In this document: one piece after another, positions 7,686 to 16,193 of the stretch
Layout of the letters: every line of letters starts with the position of its first letter
How positions within the stretch are numbered: the stretch's first letter is position 1
From: Clostridium sp. CAG:590
GTDB lineage: Bacteria > Bacillota > Clostridia > Lachnospirales > Lachnospiraceae
Length of the DNA: 29,613 nt
Assembly (NCBI GenBank): GCA_000431135.1
Contig: HF987766.1
Location: 1-29,613, forward strand
Direction: 5' to 3'
Translations under genes and position numbers: made by a program
The notes under the pieces: generated by a model
What the model was told of the DNA's origin: nothing
The model's input: only the letters and a program-made list of their open reading frames with translations
Databases searched by the model: none

Positions 7686-8539
7686 ATGAGGAAATGGAAT
7701 ATGTTGGAAGACTGGCTGCATATCTGAACCGGATGAATAAAGGGAGCATTCAATGCAGTGCATTTACACAAAAAGACAAGCTGTATGAGTTTGTGCAACA
7801 GCATCATCCTGAGGTGATCATGTCCACGAATGAGGGACTGCTTATGTGCATGGCAGAGGAATATAACAAGATCTGCTATATATGGTTGACGGAAGGACAA
7901 CAGGAAAAGAAGCAATTTCATCCGATAAATCGATATCAAAGCGGAGTACGGATTGCAAAGGAAGTAAACCGGATCTTATATGCAGATGCGTTATATCTAG
8001 TGCAGCAACATCCGCTGATAGCGGTCTATTCTCCGATTGGAAGGTGCGGAAAGACGCAGATGATATTGGATTATATACAGGGACAGGATGAGAAAAGATG
8101 GATGTATATCGGAATGGAGGACTACGGAGTGGTTTGTGATGCTGATAGGATTGACTGGCTGTATCTGGTGAAAGAGAGAAAGGAAGATAAGTTATTGGAA
8201 TGGATCGGTCAATCGAACGGTATTGTGGAGTCTCCATTTTCACCATTTGATACAAAGACGATGAAGCTAGAAGATATGGAATGGTTTTTACAGCTATTGA
8301 AAAAGGAAAAGGGGTACCATGGAATATTTTTTGATATTGGAACAGGAATATTACAGGATATTCAGTGCCTGACATTATTTGATCAGGTGATCGTCCCATA
8401 TATAGAGGAACCGGTATCACTTCAAAAGAAAGAAAAATTTGAACAGCTTGTCAGTGCATACGGATTGGCTGCATCGCTTGACAAGGTTCATTTTCTGAAT
8501 ATGCGGGATCCGGCCGGATTGTCCGGTATTCTGGAGTAG
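7664..8539 (+). CDS. tadZ: TadZ/CpaE-like pilus localisation ATPase
   Basis: The 291-residue protein has an N-terminal receiver-like region (ILDEEMEYVGRLAAYL..., without the full acidic pocket of an active receiver) and a C-terminal MinD/ParA-type ATPase. The deviant P-loop is SPIGRCGKTQ (about residues 122-131), with a hydrophobic strand GIFFDIGTG where the Walker B/switch II region is expected. TadZ proteins place the Tad machine in the cell. The family assignment rests on this architecture and on position between the prepilin peptidase and TadA; the sequence is divergent. The start is GTG at 7664, with GGAGGTG 5 nt upstream. The gene overlaps the end of the prepilin peptidase gene, indicating translational coupling. 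Confidence 0.75.
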   Translation: MLRIGILDEEMEYVGRLAAYLNRMNKGSIQCSAFTQKDKLYEFVQQHHPEVIMSTNEGLLMCMAEEYNKICYIWLTEGQQEKKQFHPINRYQSGVRIAKEVNRILYADALYLVQQHPLIAVYSPIGRCGKTQMILDYIQGQDEKRWMYIGMEDYGVVCDADRIDWLYLVKERKEDKLLEWIGQSNGIVESPFSPFDTKTMKLEDMEWFLQLLKKEKGYHGIFFDIGTGILQDIQCLTLFDQVIVPYIEEPVSLQKKEKFEQLVSAYGLAASLDKVHFLNMRDPAGLSGILE

Positions 8540-8597
8540 TGAGAGTGTAGATGATGTTGCGGGAACGCAAAGGGTAAGTTAGGGAAAGGAAGAACGA

Positions 8598-9848
8598 TTG
8601 GAAAAAAGAATACAGGAAGAAAAAGAACAATTACAGAGGGAATTGTATATTCAATTTAATCAATATGGGAATCTGACAGATGAACAAATGGAGGAGATCA
8701 TAGAGAAAAAGATATTGGAATCGGACAGAGAATATTATTTGTCGGTAGCGGAACGTCAGAAGATGAAACAGGAATTATTTAACGTATTTCGAAAATTGGA
8801 TGTATTGTCCGGATTGTTAGAAGATGATGATATATCAGAGATTATGGTAAATGGGAAGGATCATATCTTCATAGAAAAGAGAGGGAGGATCTATTCGGTT
8901 GCAGAACAGTTTACATCAGAGGAACGGCTTCGTAATGTGATTCAACAGATTGTAAGCAGTTGTAACCGTATTGTGAATGAAACAGTGCCAATTGTAGATG
9001 CACGTTTAGAAGATGGCTCCCGCGTAAATGTTGTATTGCCACCGATAGCGTTGGATGGTGCAGTTATGACAATACGGAAATTCCCAAAAGAGTTTTTTAC
9101 CATGCACAGATTGATAAAGATGGGATCTATTACAAGAGAGGCGGCTGCATTTCTAGAGAAGCTTGTGAAGGCAAAATATAACATTTTTATAAGTGGAGGA
9201 ACAGGAAGTGGCAAGACCACCTTCTTAAATGTGTTGAGCAATTATATTCCATCAGAGGAACGTGTGATCACGATCGAAGATTCGGCAGAGTTACAGATCA
9301 AGGGGATTCCGAATCTTGTAAGGCTGGAAACAAGAAATGCAAATGTAGAGGGAGAAAATGCGATCACGATGTCGGATCTGATCAAATCCGCTTTGCGAAT
9401 GCGGCCGGACCGGATCATTGTCGGGGAAGTAAGGGATCATGCGGCAATGGATATGGCGAACAGTATGTTGACCGGGCACGATGGAAGTATCAGTACCGGA
9501 CACGGTAATTCTGCAGAAGAAATGATGATTCGTTTAGTGACTATGATACTGATGGGATATGATATGCCGGTGTTGGCGATCAAACAACAGCTTGCTGCGG
9601 CAATTGACATTGTTGTTCATCTGGGAAGGCTTCGGGATAACAGCAGAAAGGTTCTGGAAATCAGTGAAGTGACAGGTGTAGAAGATGGAGAAATTCAACT
9701 GCGGCCAATATATGTATTTCGGGAAACCGGGAATGGAACAGGAAAGGTAAATGGAAAATTAGAGAGGGAACAGAACCTTAAGAATATCGATAAACTTGTA
9801 ATGAGTGGAATCTGGGAGGAAAGTCTGCATGGTAATAAAGAATTATGA
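8598..9848 (+). CDS. tadA: TadA/CpaF secretion motor ATPase
   Basis: Cytoplasmic hexameric ATPase that powers Tad pilus assembly. The 416-residue protein has the typical CpaF N-terminal region (LEDDDISEIMVNGKDHIFIEKRGR), a Walker A loop GGTGSGKTTFLN near residues 200-210, an Asp box (VITIEDSAELQI), a Walker B region (MRPDRIIVGEVRD) and a His box (MLTGHDGSISTGHGNS), so all active-site elements are present. The start is TTG at 8598 with AAAGGAAG just upstream; no ATG fits. The gene follows tadZ by about 58 bp with no terminator, and its last 20 bp overlap tadB. Confidence 0.95.
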   Translation: MEKRIQEEKEQLQRELYIQFNQYGNLTDEQMEEIIEKKILESDREYYLSVAERQKMKQELFNVFRKLDVLSGLLEDDDISEIMVNGKDHIFIEKRGRIYSVAEQFTSEERLRNVIQQIVSSCNRIVNETVPIVDARLEDGSRVNVVLPPIALDGAVMTIRKFPKEFFTMHRLIKMGSITREAAAFLEKLVKAKYNIFISGGTGSGKTTFLNVLSNYIPSEERVITIEDSAELQIKGIPNLVRLETRNANVEGENAITMSDLIKSALRMRPDRIIVGEVRDHAAMDMANSMLTGHDGSISTGHGNSAEEMMIRLVTMILMGYDMPVLAIKQQLAAAIDIVVHLGRLRDNSRKVLEISEVTGVEDGEIQLRPIYVFRETGNGTGKVNGKLEREQNLKNIDKLVMSGIWEESLHGNKEL

Positions 9849-10575
9849 CCGGTATACATTTACCCGGACAGACTGGCTAACGTATGTTGCAATAGTCGCC
9901 GGGCAGACAGGCATGATCAGCTACTTATTCTTTGACTCGGTAAAAGCGGCTTTCCTGTGTGTGCCAATTGGTCTGCTGCAATATAAAAAAATGAAACGAC
10001 AACAAATTGCCCGGCAGAAAAAACAGTTGTGTGTACAGTTTCGTTCGTTAATGGAATCGATTGTTACTTCGTTGACGGCAGGGTATTCCTTAGAACATTC
10101 TTTTTCAATCGCGGCGAAGGATCTCAAACTGCTCTATGAAGAGAATGCAGATATTTTTCCTGAATTAGACAGGATTCAATACGGATTGGACAGAAACATT
10201 CCAATCGCAGAATTAGTAATGGACTTTGGAAGACGGAGTGGGACAGAAGATATTGAAAACTTTGCAAATGTTATCAGAGCGGCAAAACAAAACGGGGGTA
10301 ATCTGATCAGAATCATTCAGAAAACAGTGAACAGTATTTCCGATAAAATGATGGTGGAAGAGGAGATACAGACTATGATCGCTGCAAAAAAATTAGAAGA
10401 GAAGATCATGATGGTTATGCCTTATGGAATCTTATTATATCTGCGTGTCAGTAATGGGGATTTCCTGCAGGTTTTGTATCATAATCTGATCGGAGCGGGA
10501 ATAATGCTGTTATTCCTGATAGGTGTAAATATTGCCGGTATGTGGGCGGAAAAGATAATGGAGATACCGATATGA
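9829..10575 (+). CDS. tadB: TadB-type type II secretion F-domain membrane protein
   Basis: Inner platform protein of the Tad pilus. The 248-residue product has two N-terminal membrane segments (about residues 15-55), a cytoplasmic type II secretion F domain (FRSLMESIVTSLTAGYSLEHSF ... FANVIRAAKQNGGNL) and two C-terminal hydrophobic segments. I chose the ATG at 9829 because GGGAGG lies 9 nt upstream inside the end of tadA; the ATG at 9805 lacks a good site. TadB pairs with TadC and is driven by TadA. The gene ends ATATGA, so its stop overlaps the tadC start. Confidence 0.85.
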   Translation: MVIKNYDRYTFTRTDWLTYVAIVAGQTGMISYLFFDSVKAAFLCVPIGLLQYKKMKRQQIARQKKQLCVQFRSLMESIVTSLTAGYSLEHSFSIAAKDLKLLYEENADIFPELDRIQYGLDRNIPIAELVMDFGRRSGTEDIENFANVIRAAKQNGGNLIRIIQKTVNSISDKMMVEEEIQTMIAAKKLEEKIMMVMPYGILLYLRVSNGDFLQVLYHNLIGAGIMLLFLIGVNIAGMWAEKIMEIPI

Positions 10576-11897
10576 GAATAATAAACGGATTGATATATAT
10601 TGTCATAGCGTGGGCAATCGCGGAATTTATATTGTACCGGAAAAACAGGAGAATAACAAAATTTGGAGAATGGTTACAGTGTTATCCATATCTGATCATT
10701 ATGTTATGTGTTGTAAACAGTGTCAGTTTTGCACTGACATTTTATGAGAAAACAGGAGACATTACGATATACCGGGAAGGATTCGGAGGAGCGGAAACGC
10801 AGGCGGTTTTTCAATTGAAAAAGGAAGAAACAACAGAAGACTATACGCTGACCGTATTGCCCCGCCAATATGATGATAAGACGGTCAACAAAAAAATGAA
10901 AGAAGCCTTTGAATATCTGGAATTACATATGAAAGGGGAGAATAAAAGTCTTCAGAAAGTAGAAAAGGATCTGATATTTTCGTTGGATCCGGAAGAATTT
11001 CCATTTGATATGGAGGTACAGCCGTTGCAGTATTCCCTGATCGATGAAACCGGAAAAGTGAAGAATACACCGGAAGAGCTGACCGATGCCGGATATGAGA
11101 AAAAAGAAATACAAAAAGGAATAGAGACAGAACTTCGGATTATTTTGCAATATGGGAAGATAGAGCAGGAGAAAGTATTTAAGCTCCGAATTTATCAAAG
11201 GGAAACAACTTCTATGCAGAAGATATTTGCCAAGGTCAAAGAAGAGATTCAGGCAGAGGAGAAGAAAGAGGAGCAGGAAGATCATTTTACAATTCCGATG
11301 TCTATGGATGGCGTGATGATCACAAGAACGGATGAGAATTCAATCAATGCCATGCAAGTGCTGATCTTTGGATGTATCACAATGGCACTTCTGGTATTCA
11401 GGCAGAAGGAACAGGAAAGAGAAAAGGAAAAAATACGAAAGCGGAATCTGCTTAGAAGTTATCCATGGTTTGTAAATGAAATGGTATTGATGTTAGGAGC
11501 GGGCATGCAGGTAAAACATATATTTGAACAGATGATAAGGGAATATGAGAATAAGAAGAAGGAGGATATGAGAGAGCCGTTAATTCGTGAATTAGTAGTT
11601 GCAAAAAGAGGTTTTGAGTTGGGGATGTCAGAGGAACAGATCTATTATCAGTTAGGCAGAAGGTTGCAGCTTAATCCGTATATTAAATTGATGACACTGC
11701 TCGAACAGAACGTGGTGAGAGGTACAAAGGGTTTGACGGATATTTTTGAACAGCAGGAGCATGCGGCATTAGAAGAACGAAAGAATCTGGCAAAGAAATA
11801 CGGAGAAGAAGCAGGAACCAAACTGTTAGGACCGATGATCCTGTTATTAGTTATCGTAATGATGATGATCATGATTCCAGCATTTATGAGTTTTTGA
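10572..11897 (+). CDS. tadC: TadC-like platform protein with a large inserted domain
   Basis: The C-terminal part (about residues 285-441) is a type II secretion F domain (LRSYPWFVNEMVLMLGAGMQ ... AKRGFELGMSEEQIYYQLG) with a C-terminal membrane segment, as in TadC. It is preceded by an unusual long region: two membrane segments (about 3-22 and 37-55), roughly 200 charged residues rich in Glu and Lys (about 57-255) and a third membrane segment (about 257-277). By topology the inserted part probably faces outside, which is an inference. At 441 residues it is clearly longer than a typical TadC of about 300. The ATG at 10572 overlaps the tadB stop (ATGA). It may be a fusion of TadC with a separate exported protein; I do not recognise the inserted domain. 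Confidence 0.8.
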   Translation: MRIINGLIYIVIAWAIAEFILYRKNRRITKFGEWLQCYPYLIIMLCVVNSVSFALTFYEKTGDITIYREGFGGAETQAVFQLKKEETTEDYTLTVLPRQYDDKTVNKKMKEAFEYLELHMKGENKSLQKVEKDLIFSLDPEEFPFDMEVQPLQYSLIDETGKVKNTPEELTDAGYEKKEIQKGIETELRIILQYGKIEQEKVFKLRIYQRETTSMQKIFAKVKEEIQAEEKKEEQEDHFTIPMSMDGVMITRTDENSINAMQVLIFGCITMALLVFRQKEQEREKEKIRKRNLLRSYPWFVNEMVLMLGAGMQVKHIFEQMIREYENKKKEDMREPLIRELVVAKRGFELGMSEEQIYYQLGRRLQLNPYIKLMTLLEQNVVRGTKGLTDIFEQQEHAALEERKNLAKKYGEEAGTKLLGPMILLLVIVMMMIMIPAFMSF

Positions 11898-11928
11898 TCT
11901 GCTATTACCGGGAAAGGAGGTGGTATAT

Positions 11929-12114
11929 ATGGGAAATGTCAGAAGATCCTTTGCGGATTTTATGCAGGATGAATCCGGTATGGGAGTTGTAGAGATCATA
12001 CTGATCATCGTGGTATTGATCGCATTGGTTATCATTTTTAAAGAGCAGATCACGACACTGGTTAATAATATATGGAAATCCATTAATTCCAGTGCAAAGA
12101 AGATCTATTCGTAA
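11929..12114 (+). CDS. flp: Flp1-like major pilin subunit
   Basis: The 61-residue protein has the class III/Flp layout: a short charged leader (MGNVRRSFADFMQDESG), a likely cleavage site before MGVVEII, a glutamate at position 5 of the mature form, and one hydrophobic helix (IILIIVVLIALVIIF) followed by a short polar tail. It resembles the Firmicutes Flp1-like family. It is the probable substrate of the prepilin peptidase and forms the pilus shaft. The ATG at 11929 follows an almost perfect AAAGGAGG by 8 nt, the strongest ribosome binding site in the operon, consistent with the need for many subunits. Confidence 0.88.
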   Translation: MGNVRRSFADFMQDESGMGVVEIILIIVVLIALVIIFKEQITTLVNNIWKSINSSAKKIYS

Positions 12115-12161
12115 CTTGTTGACAAAGGATGCCACACAGCAGCAAAAATGGGAGGTGTGCT

Positions 12162-13619
12162 ATGAAGAACAAAGGGCAGACAACGGTATTTTTTTCGTGC
12201 ATGATCAGTGTGCTATTGCTTTTCACTCTTACTGCACTAGAAGTGGGAAGAATCTATATGAGCCGGGTAAAGGCCCGGGCAGTGATTCATAGTGCACAGA
12301 CCAGTATATTGGCGGATTATCATCGGGAACTGTTTGAGCGATATCATTTATTATATCTTGATCCGACTTATGCAACGGGAAGTGAAGCAATCGCAGAAGA
12401 GCGCTACCGGAATTACATAGAGGAGTCGCTGAACGGAGGAACCGGACAGATATATCAATATGATGTAGAAGAGATTGCATTAGCAGAAGAGGTTCATATA
12501 TTAGAACATGGAATGAAGACGTTGAAACAACAGATCAAAGAGTATGAGAAGACGGAAGGGGTTGTTAAGAAGGCAGAGGAGGTGTGGAACTTTGCTACCG
12601 GGCAAAATGAAAATGTGGAGAATGCAAAGCAGGAAACCGATCGAAATGCACAGGAAATAGAAGGAATGAAACAACCGGATAAAACAGAAATGACAGAGGA
12701 AGATGTGACAGACCCAAGGGAGACATTAAAGGAAGCAACAAAATCCGGGTTGTTGTCTTTTGTTCTTCCGGATCATGTGACTATATCCAGAGAGAAGATG
12801 GATTATTCCCAATCGCCATCGGCGGATTATACCGGTATTGCGAGGGTAGAAAAAGATATCAGTTTTGCAGATATCGGGAAGATGAAGAATGCCCTAAAAG
12901 AATCCGGGGATATGGGAAGTTCTCTCGTAACAGAGCGGGTTGCATTTGCAGACTATGTGAAGGAACATTTCTCAAATGTTGTTCATACCAGAGAAGATTC
13001 GGTGGTTAAATGTGAAATGGAATACATTCTGGTTGGAGGAAATAATGATTATGACAATGTGCAGGCCGTAGTAAATGATATTGCATGGCTTAGAATGCCG
13101 GTCAATTACGCATATCTGTTAAGTGATTCTGCCAAAAAAAGCGAAGCGTTAACGGTTGCCGCCGGAATATGCACAGCGACAGGAACCCCGGCATTGATGG
13201 AGATTGTAAAATATCTGCTATTAGGCTGTTGGGCGTATGGAGAGTCCCTGCATGAGATAAAACTACTCCTGGCGGGGGAAAAGGTGCCTTATGTAAAGAA
13301 TACCACAAACTGGTATACAGATCTCAAAAGTCTGGCGGCAAAAGGAACCGTGCCAACACAGACGAATGGTATGGATTATGAGAGTTTTCTTATGTTATTA
13401 CTGATAAAGGAGGCGGGAAAAGAAGTCACCTATGCAAGAATGCTGGATATGATAGAGAAGAATCTACAGGTTCAAATGCCATCTTTTCGTATAGGGGATC
13501 TGATCGGAGCAGGAAGGTTTCAAGGAAAGATTACGGTCAATGACATGTTTGTTGGTGGAAAAAGTAAGGAACTGTATGAAATATATTTTGATGAACCGTT
13601 TTCCTATACAAATGATTAA
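12162..13619 (+). CDS. DUF5702/TadG-like exported pilus-associated protein
   Basis: The 485-residue protein begins with MKNKGQTTVFFSCM and one hydrophobic segment (ISVLLLFTLTALEVG), the N-terminal pattern of DUF5702 proteins in Clostridia Tad loci. Like TadG, these have one N-terminal anchor and a large exported body. Residues about 115-205 are rich in Glu and Lys and probably coiled-coil. The rest is predicted extracellular with no recognised catalytic motif. A role as minor pilin or assembly scaffold is inferred from context. The ATG at 12162 has GGGAGGTG just upstream. It follows the pilin by 47 bp. Confidence 0.75.
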   Translation: MKNKGQTTVFFSCMISVLLLFTLTALEVGRIYMSRVKARAVIHSAQTSILADYHRELFERYHLLYLDPTYATGSEAIAEERYRNYIEESLNGGTGQIYQYDVEEIALAEEVHILEHGMKTLKQQIKEYEKTEGVVKKAEEVWNFATGQNENVENAKQETDRNAQEIEGMKQPDKTEMTEEDVTDPRETLKEATKSGLLSFVLPDHVTISREKMDYSQSPSADYTGIARVEKDISFADIGKMKNALKESGDMGSSLVTERVAFADYVKEHFSNVVHTREDSVVKCEMEYILVGGNNDYDNVQAVVNDIAWLRMPVNYAYLLSDSAKKSEALTVAAGICTATGTPALMEIVKYLLLGCWAYGESLHEIKLLLAGEKVPYVKNTTNWYTDLKSLAAKGTVPTQTNGMDYESFLMLLLIKEAGKEVTYARMLDMIEKNLQVQMPSFRIGDLIGAGRFQGKITVNDMFVGGKSKELYEIYFDEPFSYTND

Positions 13620-13627
13620 ACATAATG

Positions 13628-13748
13628 TTATGTATTGAGTGGAGTCCTTATGCGGAATATCCAGGTTAAAATGATATCAACCTCTGTTAAAATAAAATCT
13701 CCAAGCATGAACAAAGTATTCAGTATAGGGGCTGCATTCAATACATAA
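13628..13748. repeat. 121-bp imperfect inverted-repeat element inside the pilus operon
   Basis: The first 20 bases (from TTATGTATTGA) and the complement of the last 20 agree at 17 positions, with a perfect outer 11 bp (13628-13638 and 13738-13748). It lies in the only large gap of the pilus operon. It may be a small non-autonomous insertion (MITE-like) or an RNA structure controlling the downstream TadE genes. No clear target-site duplication is visible. Within it is a 32-codon ORF (13650-13748) with GGAG 7 nt before its ATG; I recognise no family for that peptide and do not call it as a gene. Confidence 0.55.
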
Positions 13749-13800
13749 TCAAAAGAAGGATGTTTAGGGAAATGGAGTTGTAACAGAGAGGAGTTATAGA

Positions 13801-14535
13801 GTGAGAAACAGGGGAACTGTAACGGTAGAAGCATGTCTGGTAGTTCCAATCTTTCTGTTTTTTATGATGATCGTCACCCGGCTGACTGCCATGCTGTTAG
13901 CAGATGCAAAGATTCATCAGAGTCTGGCGGAGGCAGCGGGATATACGGCACAATATTGTTATCTGGAAGATCGTCTGAAGAAAAATGGAACCGTTTCGGA
14001 TATTGTAAATACAGGAGTGCTGATATCGCAATTCTGGGATTATCTGGGAGATAGTTTTTATGTGGATAGTTGTGTGGCGGGCGGCAGAAATGGAATTGTT
14101 ATTACACAGAAGAAAGATCCGGACAATCCAAAAGTATTCTATGCGAGAGCAGATTATTGTTTTCAGGTGGAAGTTCCTTTTTTGGGAAAATATCAGATGC
14201 GGAGAAGAAATGAGATCCGGCAGAAAGGATTTTTGGGGTTTGATCCGTCTGAAGAAATGGGGGATACATATGTGTTCATTACCCCAAATGAAGCAGTATA
14301 TCATATGCGCAGGGATTGCACACATCTGGAATTAAAAGTGAGAAAAACGACGGGAACGGCAGGGTTATCTGCATGTCGGTATTGTGGAAAAAAATCGACC
14401 GGTTCTTATTATATAGCACAAAATGGAAGAGTGTATCACGGTAGCAGAGGGTGCAGTGGGTTGAAGAGAACGGTTTCGAGAGTAAAAAAGAGTGAAACGG
14501 GCGGATTGGGTCCCTGCCAAAGATGTGGGAGGTGA
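13801..14535 (+). CDS. TadE-like pseudopilin with two tandem His/Cys modules
   Basis: The N-terminus (RGTVTVEACLVVPIFLFFMM) is the TadE-type prepilin-like anchor, so the rest of this 244-residue protein should be exported. After about 110 residues without recognised motifs come two related units near residues 155-200 and 204-244. Each has the pattern VYH-x4-C followed by about 25 residues and CxxCG (AVYHMRRDC ... CRYCG and RVYHGSRGC ... CQRCG). One histidine and three cysteines per unit suggest a metal site; this is an inference from residue spacing. The start is GTG at 13801 with GAGGAG upstream. It follows the inverted-repeat element and precedes a second TadE-like gene by 4 bp. Confidence 0.75.
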   Translation: MRNRGTVTVEACLVVPIFLFFMMIVTRLTAMLLADAKIHQSLAEAAGYTAQYCYLEDRLKKNGTVSDIVNTGVLISQFWDYLGDSFYVDSCVAGGRNGIVITQKKDPDNPKVFYARADYCFQVEVPFLGKYQMRRRNEIRQKGFLGFDPSEEMGDTYVFITPNEAVYHMRRDCTHLELKVRKTTGTAGLSACRYCGKKSTGSYYIAQNGRVYHGSRGCSGLKRTVSRVKKSETGGLGPCQRCGR

Positions 14536-14539
14536 GAAA

Positions 14540-14893
14540 ATGCATCAGAAAAAAGCAGTTATGGGAAGAAGAAATGTGGGAAGTATTATTGTGGAGTTTA
14601 CCGTATTGATGCCCATTTTCTTAATCTGTATCTATTTATACATTATGGCATTTTTATATTATATGGAGGCAGGAAAGGGAATGGACCGGTTATCGGAAGC
14701 AATCTATGGGCAGCAGGAAGAAGCCGTGGTTTCCGGGGAATCCATATATATCAATAAAAGGGGAGCAAACCGGGAAGGGACTTTTCGTAAAGAAAATAAA
14801 TGGGCGGTTACGGAAATAACAATGAAAAAAGATATCAGTGACCCGGTTCGTAATCTTAGGAGGTGGCAGATCATTGCAGACACAGTTCATTAA
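14540..14893 (+). CDS. Second TadE-like pseudopilin
   Basis: The 117-residue protein has a basic leader, then GSIIVEFTVLMPIFLICIY, a prepilin-like hydrophobic helix with the early glutamate characteristic of TadE. A short polar exported part follows. It is probably processed by the prepilin peptidase and acts as minor pseudopilin. The ATG at 14540 has GGGAGGTG 5 nt upstream. Its last 20 bp overlap the following FHA gene, so the two are probably translationally coupled. Confidence 0.75.
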   Translation: MHQKKAVMGRRNVGSIIVEFTVLMPIFLICIYLYIMAFLYYMEAGKGMDRLSEAIYGQQEEAVVSGESIYINKRGANREGTFRKENKWAVTEITMKKDISDPVRNLRRWQIIADTVH

Positions 14894-16193
14894 GGAAGGT
14901 TATACAAATTATATGATTTTACCATGGGATGGAGCGTGGAAGCCGGGGTATGAGAGTAATTTGTTTCAATTTCATGAAGTCCCACATTTTCTGACATATG
15001 AGGTCAGGCAATTAAACGGAAAGGTTACGTTATATTACAGGCTGCAGTATCATACGTCGCTTGCTTCGGTAATGGATCATCTTGTATTTAGCTATGAAAG
15101 AGTTGAGAATATGATCGCATCAATGGCAGAAGGAATGAGAATACCGGACGAATATCTGTTGAACCCGGATGGTATTCTATGGGACTGTTCTAACATATTT
15201 ATTGATGTGGAGACAGGCCGGTTACAATTTTGTTATTACCCAAATTCCGGCAGCGATCGTGGAGATATTCGAACGGTACTGACGCAGATATTACAAAAGA
15301 TTGATAAAAAACAGGATGCGATTGTGTTATTGCTTATGCGGTTTTACGATATTGTAACCGAAGATACATTAAATGTAGAAAGACTGGAACATTATCGGCA
15401 GAAACCGGAACCGGGGATACCGGATTTTATTGAACGCAGGCTGGAAACGGAAGAAAGAGAACACACGGAAAAGGAAAATCCGGCAGGAGAGAAAATACAA
15501 CAGGAAAGAGGGAAAGAAGTAACAAATAAAGAAAAGACCGGTATAAAACAGTGGATTGGCCGGATCATTATGAGCCTGTTAGCATTGGCGGATATTGTAT
15601 TGTTTGCCGGATTGATTACCGGACAATTGTCGCTATATTATATGAGATATTTGTTTGTCGGTATGATATTGCTGATCATTGTCACGATCTGTTGCATGCA
15701 AAAAGAAGAGGAATCACCGGATGACATTATGAAAGATTATTTGGAGAGAATGGCACAGGAATCCGGACATGTATCAGAAGCAACAGAGGAAGCAGGAAAA
15801 TATAATAAGACGGGAGAAGAGATTGGGGAGACTTCCTTATTAGTGGAAAAGGAAGCGCATGATATTGTGGAAGAACATCAACCGAAAGAATGGATGTTAA
15901 AATCAATGAAGGATGGAAAATATCCGGATATCCATTTGCAAAAAGAAAATGTTGTGATCGGAAGTATGGCAGAAGGCTGCACCTATCTGTTAAAAGAACG
16001 AGGCGTCAGCAGATTGCATGCAAAGATTATGGAAAAGGCAGATGGAATCTATCTGTTGGATCTTAATTCAACGAATGGAACTTTTTTAAATGGAGAAATG
16101 ATAGAACCGGGAAGAGACTATAAAATAGAAGAAGGCGACATGGTCGCCTTCGCAAATTGTGAATTTGTTATTGTAACTTCCCTTTTGAATTAA
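14874..16193 (+). CDS. FHA-domain membrane protein of the Tad locus (DUF6382-like N-terminus)
   Basis: The 439-residue protein has an N-terminal region (to about residue 180; ILPWDGAWKPGYESNLF) resembling DUF6382, a charged linker, two membrane segments (about 230-285), a second linker, and a C-terminal FHA domain (about 355-430). The FHA domain carries the phosphothreonine-binding residues GVSRLHAKI and STNGTFLNG. DUF6382-FHA proteins are recurrent partners of Tad loci in Firmicutes and probably link assembly to Ser/Thr phosphorylation; the kinase is not in this window. The start is TTG at 14874, with AGGAGG 8-9 nt upstream inside the preceding gene. Its last 26 bp overlap the convergent capA-like gene, and a hairpin at 16131-16151 lies inside its coding sequence. 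Confidence 0.85.
   Translation: MQTQFIKEGYTNYMILPWDGAWKPGYESNLFQFHEVPHFLTYEVRQLNGKVTLYYRLQYHTSLASVMDHLVFSYERVENMIASMAEGMRIPDEYLLNPDGILWDCSNIFIDVETGRLQFCYYPNSGSDRGDIRTVLTQILQKIDKKQDAIVLLLMRFYDIVTEDTLNVERLEHYRQKPEPGIPDFIERRLETEEREHTEKENPAGEKIQQERGKEVTNKEKTGIKQWIGRIIMSLLALADIVLFAGLITGQLSLYYMRYLFVGMILLIIVTICCMQKEEESPDDIMKDYLERMAQESGHVSEATEEAGKYNKTGEEIGETSLLVEKEAHDIVEEHQPKEWMLKSMKDGKYPDIHLQKENVVIGSMAEGCTYLLKERGVSRLHAKIMEKADGIYLLDLNSTNGTFLNGEMIEPGRDYKIEEGDMVAFANCEFVIVTSLLN
16131..16151 (-). terminator. Terminator-like hairpin for the capA-like gene, inside the FHA gene
   Basis: A perfect 9-bp inverted repeat (GAAGGCGAC and GTCGCCTTC) has a 3-nt loop. On the minus strand it starts 17 nt after the capA-like stop and is followed by TTCTATTTTATA. 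On the plus strand no T-run follows, so it should stop only minus-strand transcription. Confidence 0.6.

Noticed and set aside
13650..13748. 32-codon ORF with a ribosome binding site in the pilus operon gap
   Set aside because: Its stop and ribosome binding site are both in the arms of an inverted repeat, and the peptide has no recognisable features; noted within the repeat element only.
13628..13849. Minus-strand ORF of 73 codons in the same gap
   Set aside because: It runs antisense into the TadE-like gene and its end is a mirror product of the inverted repeat.
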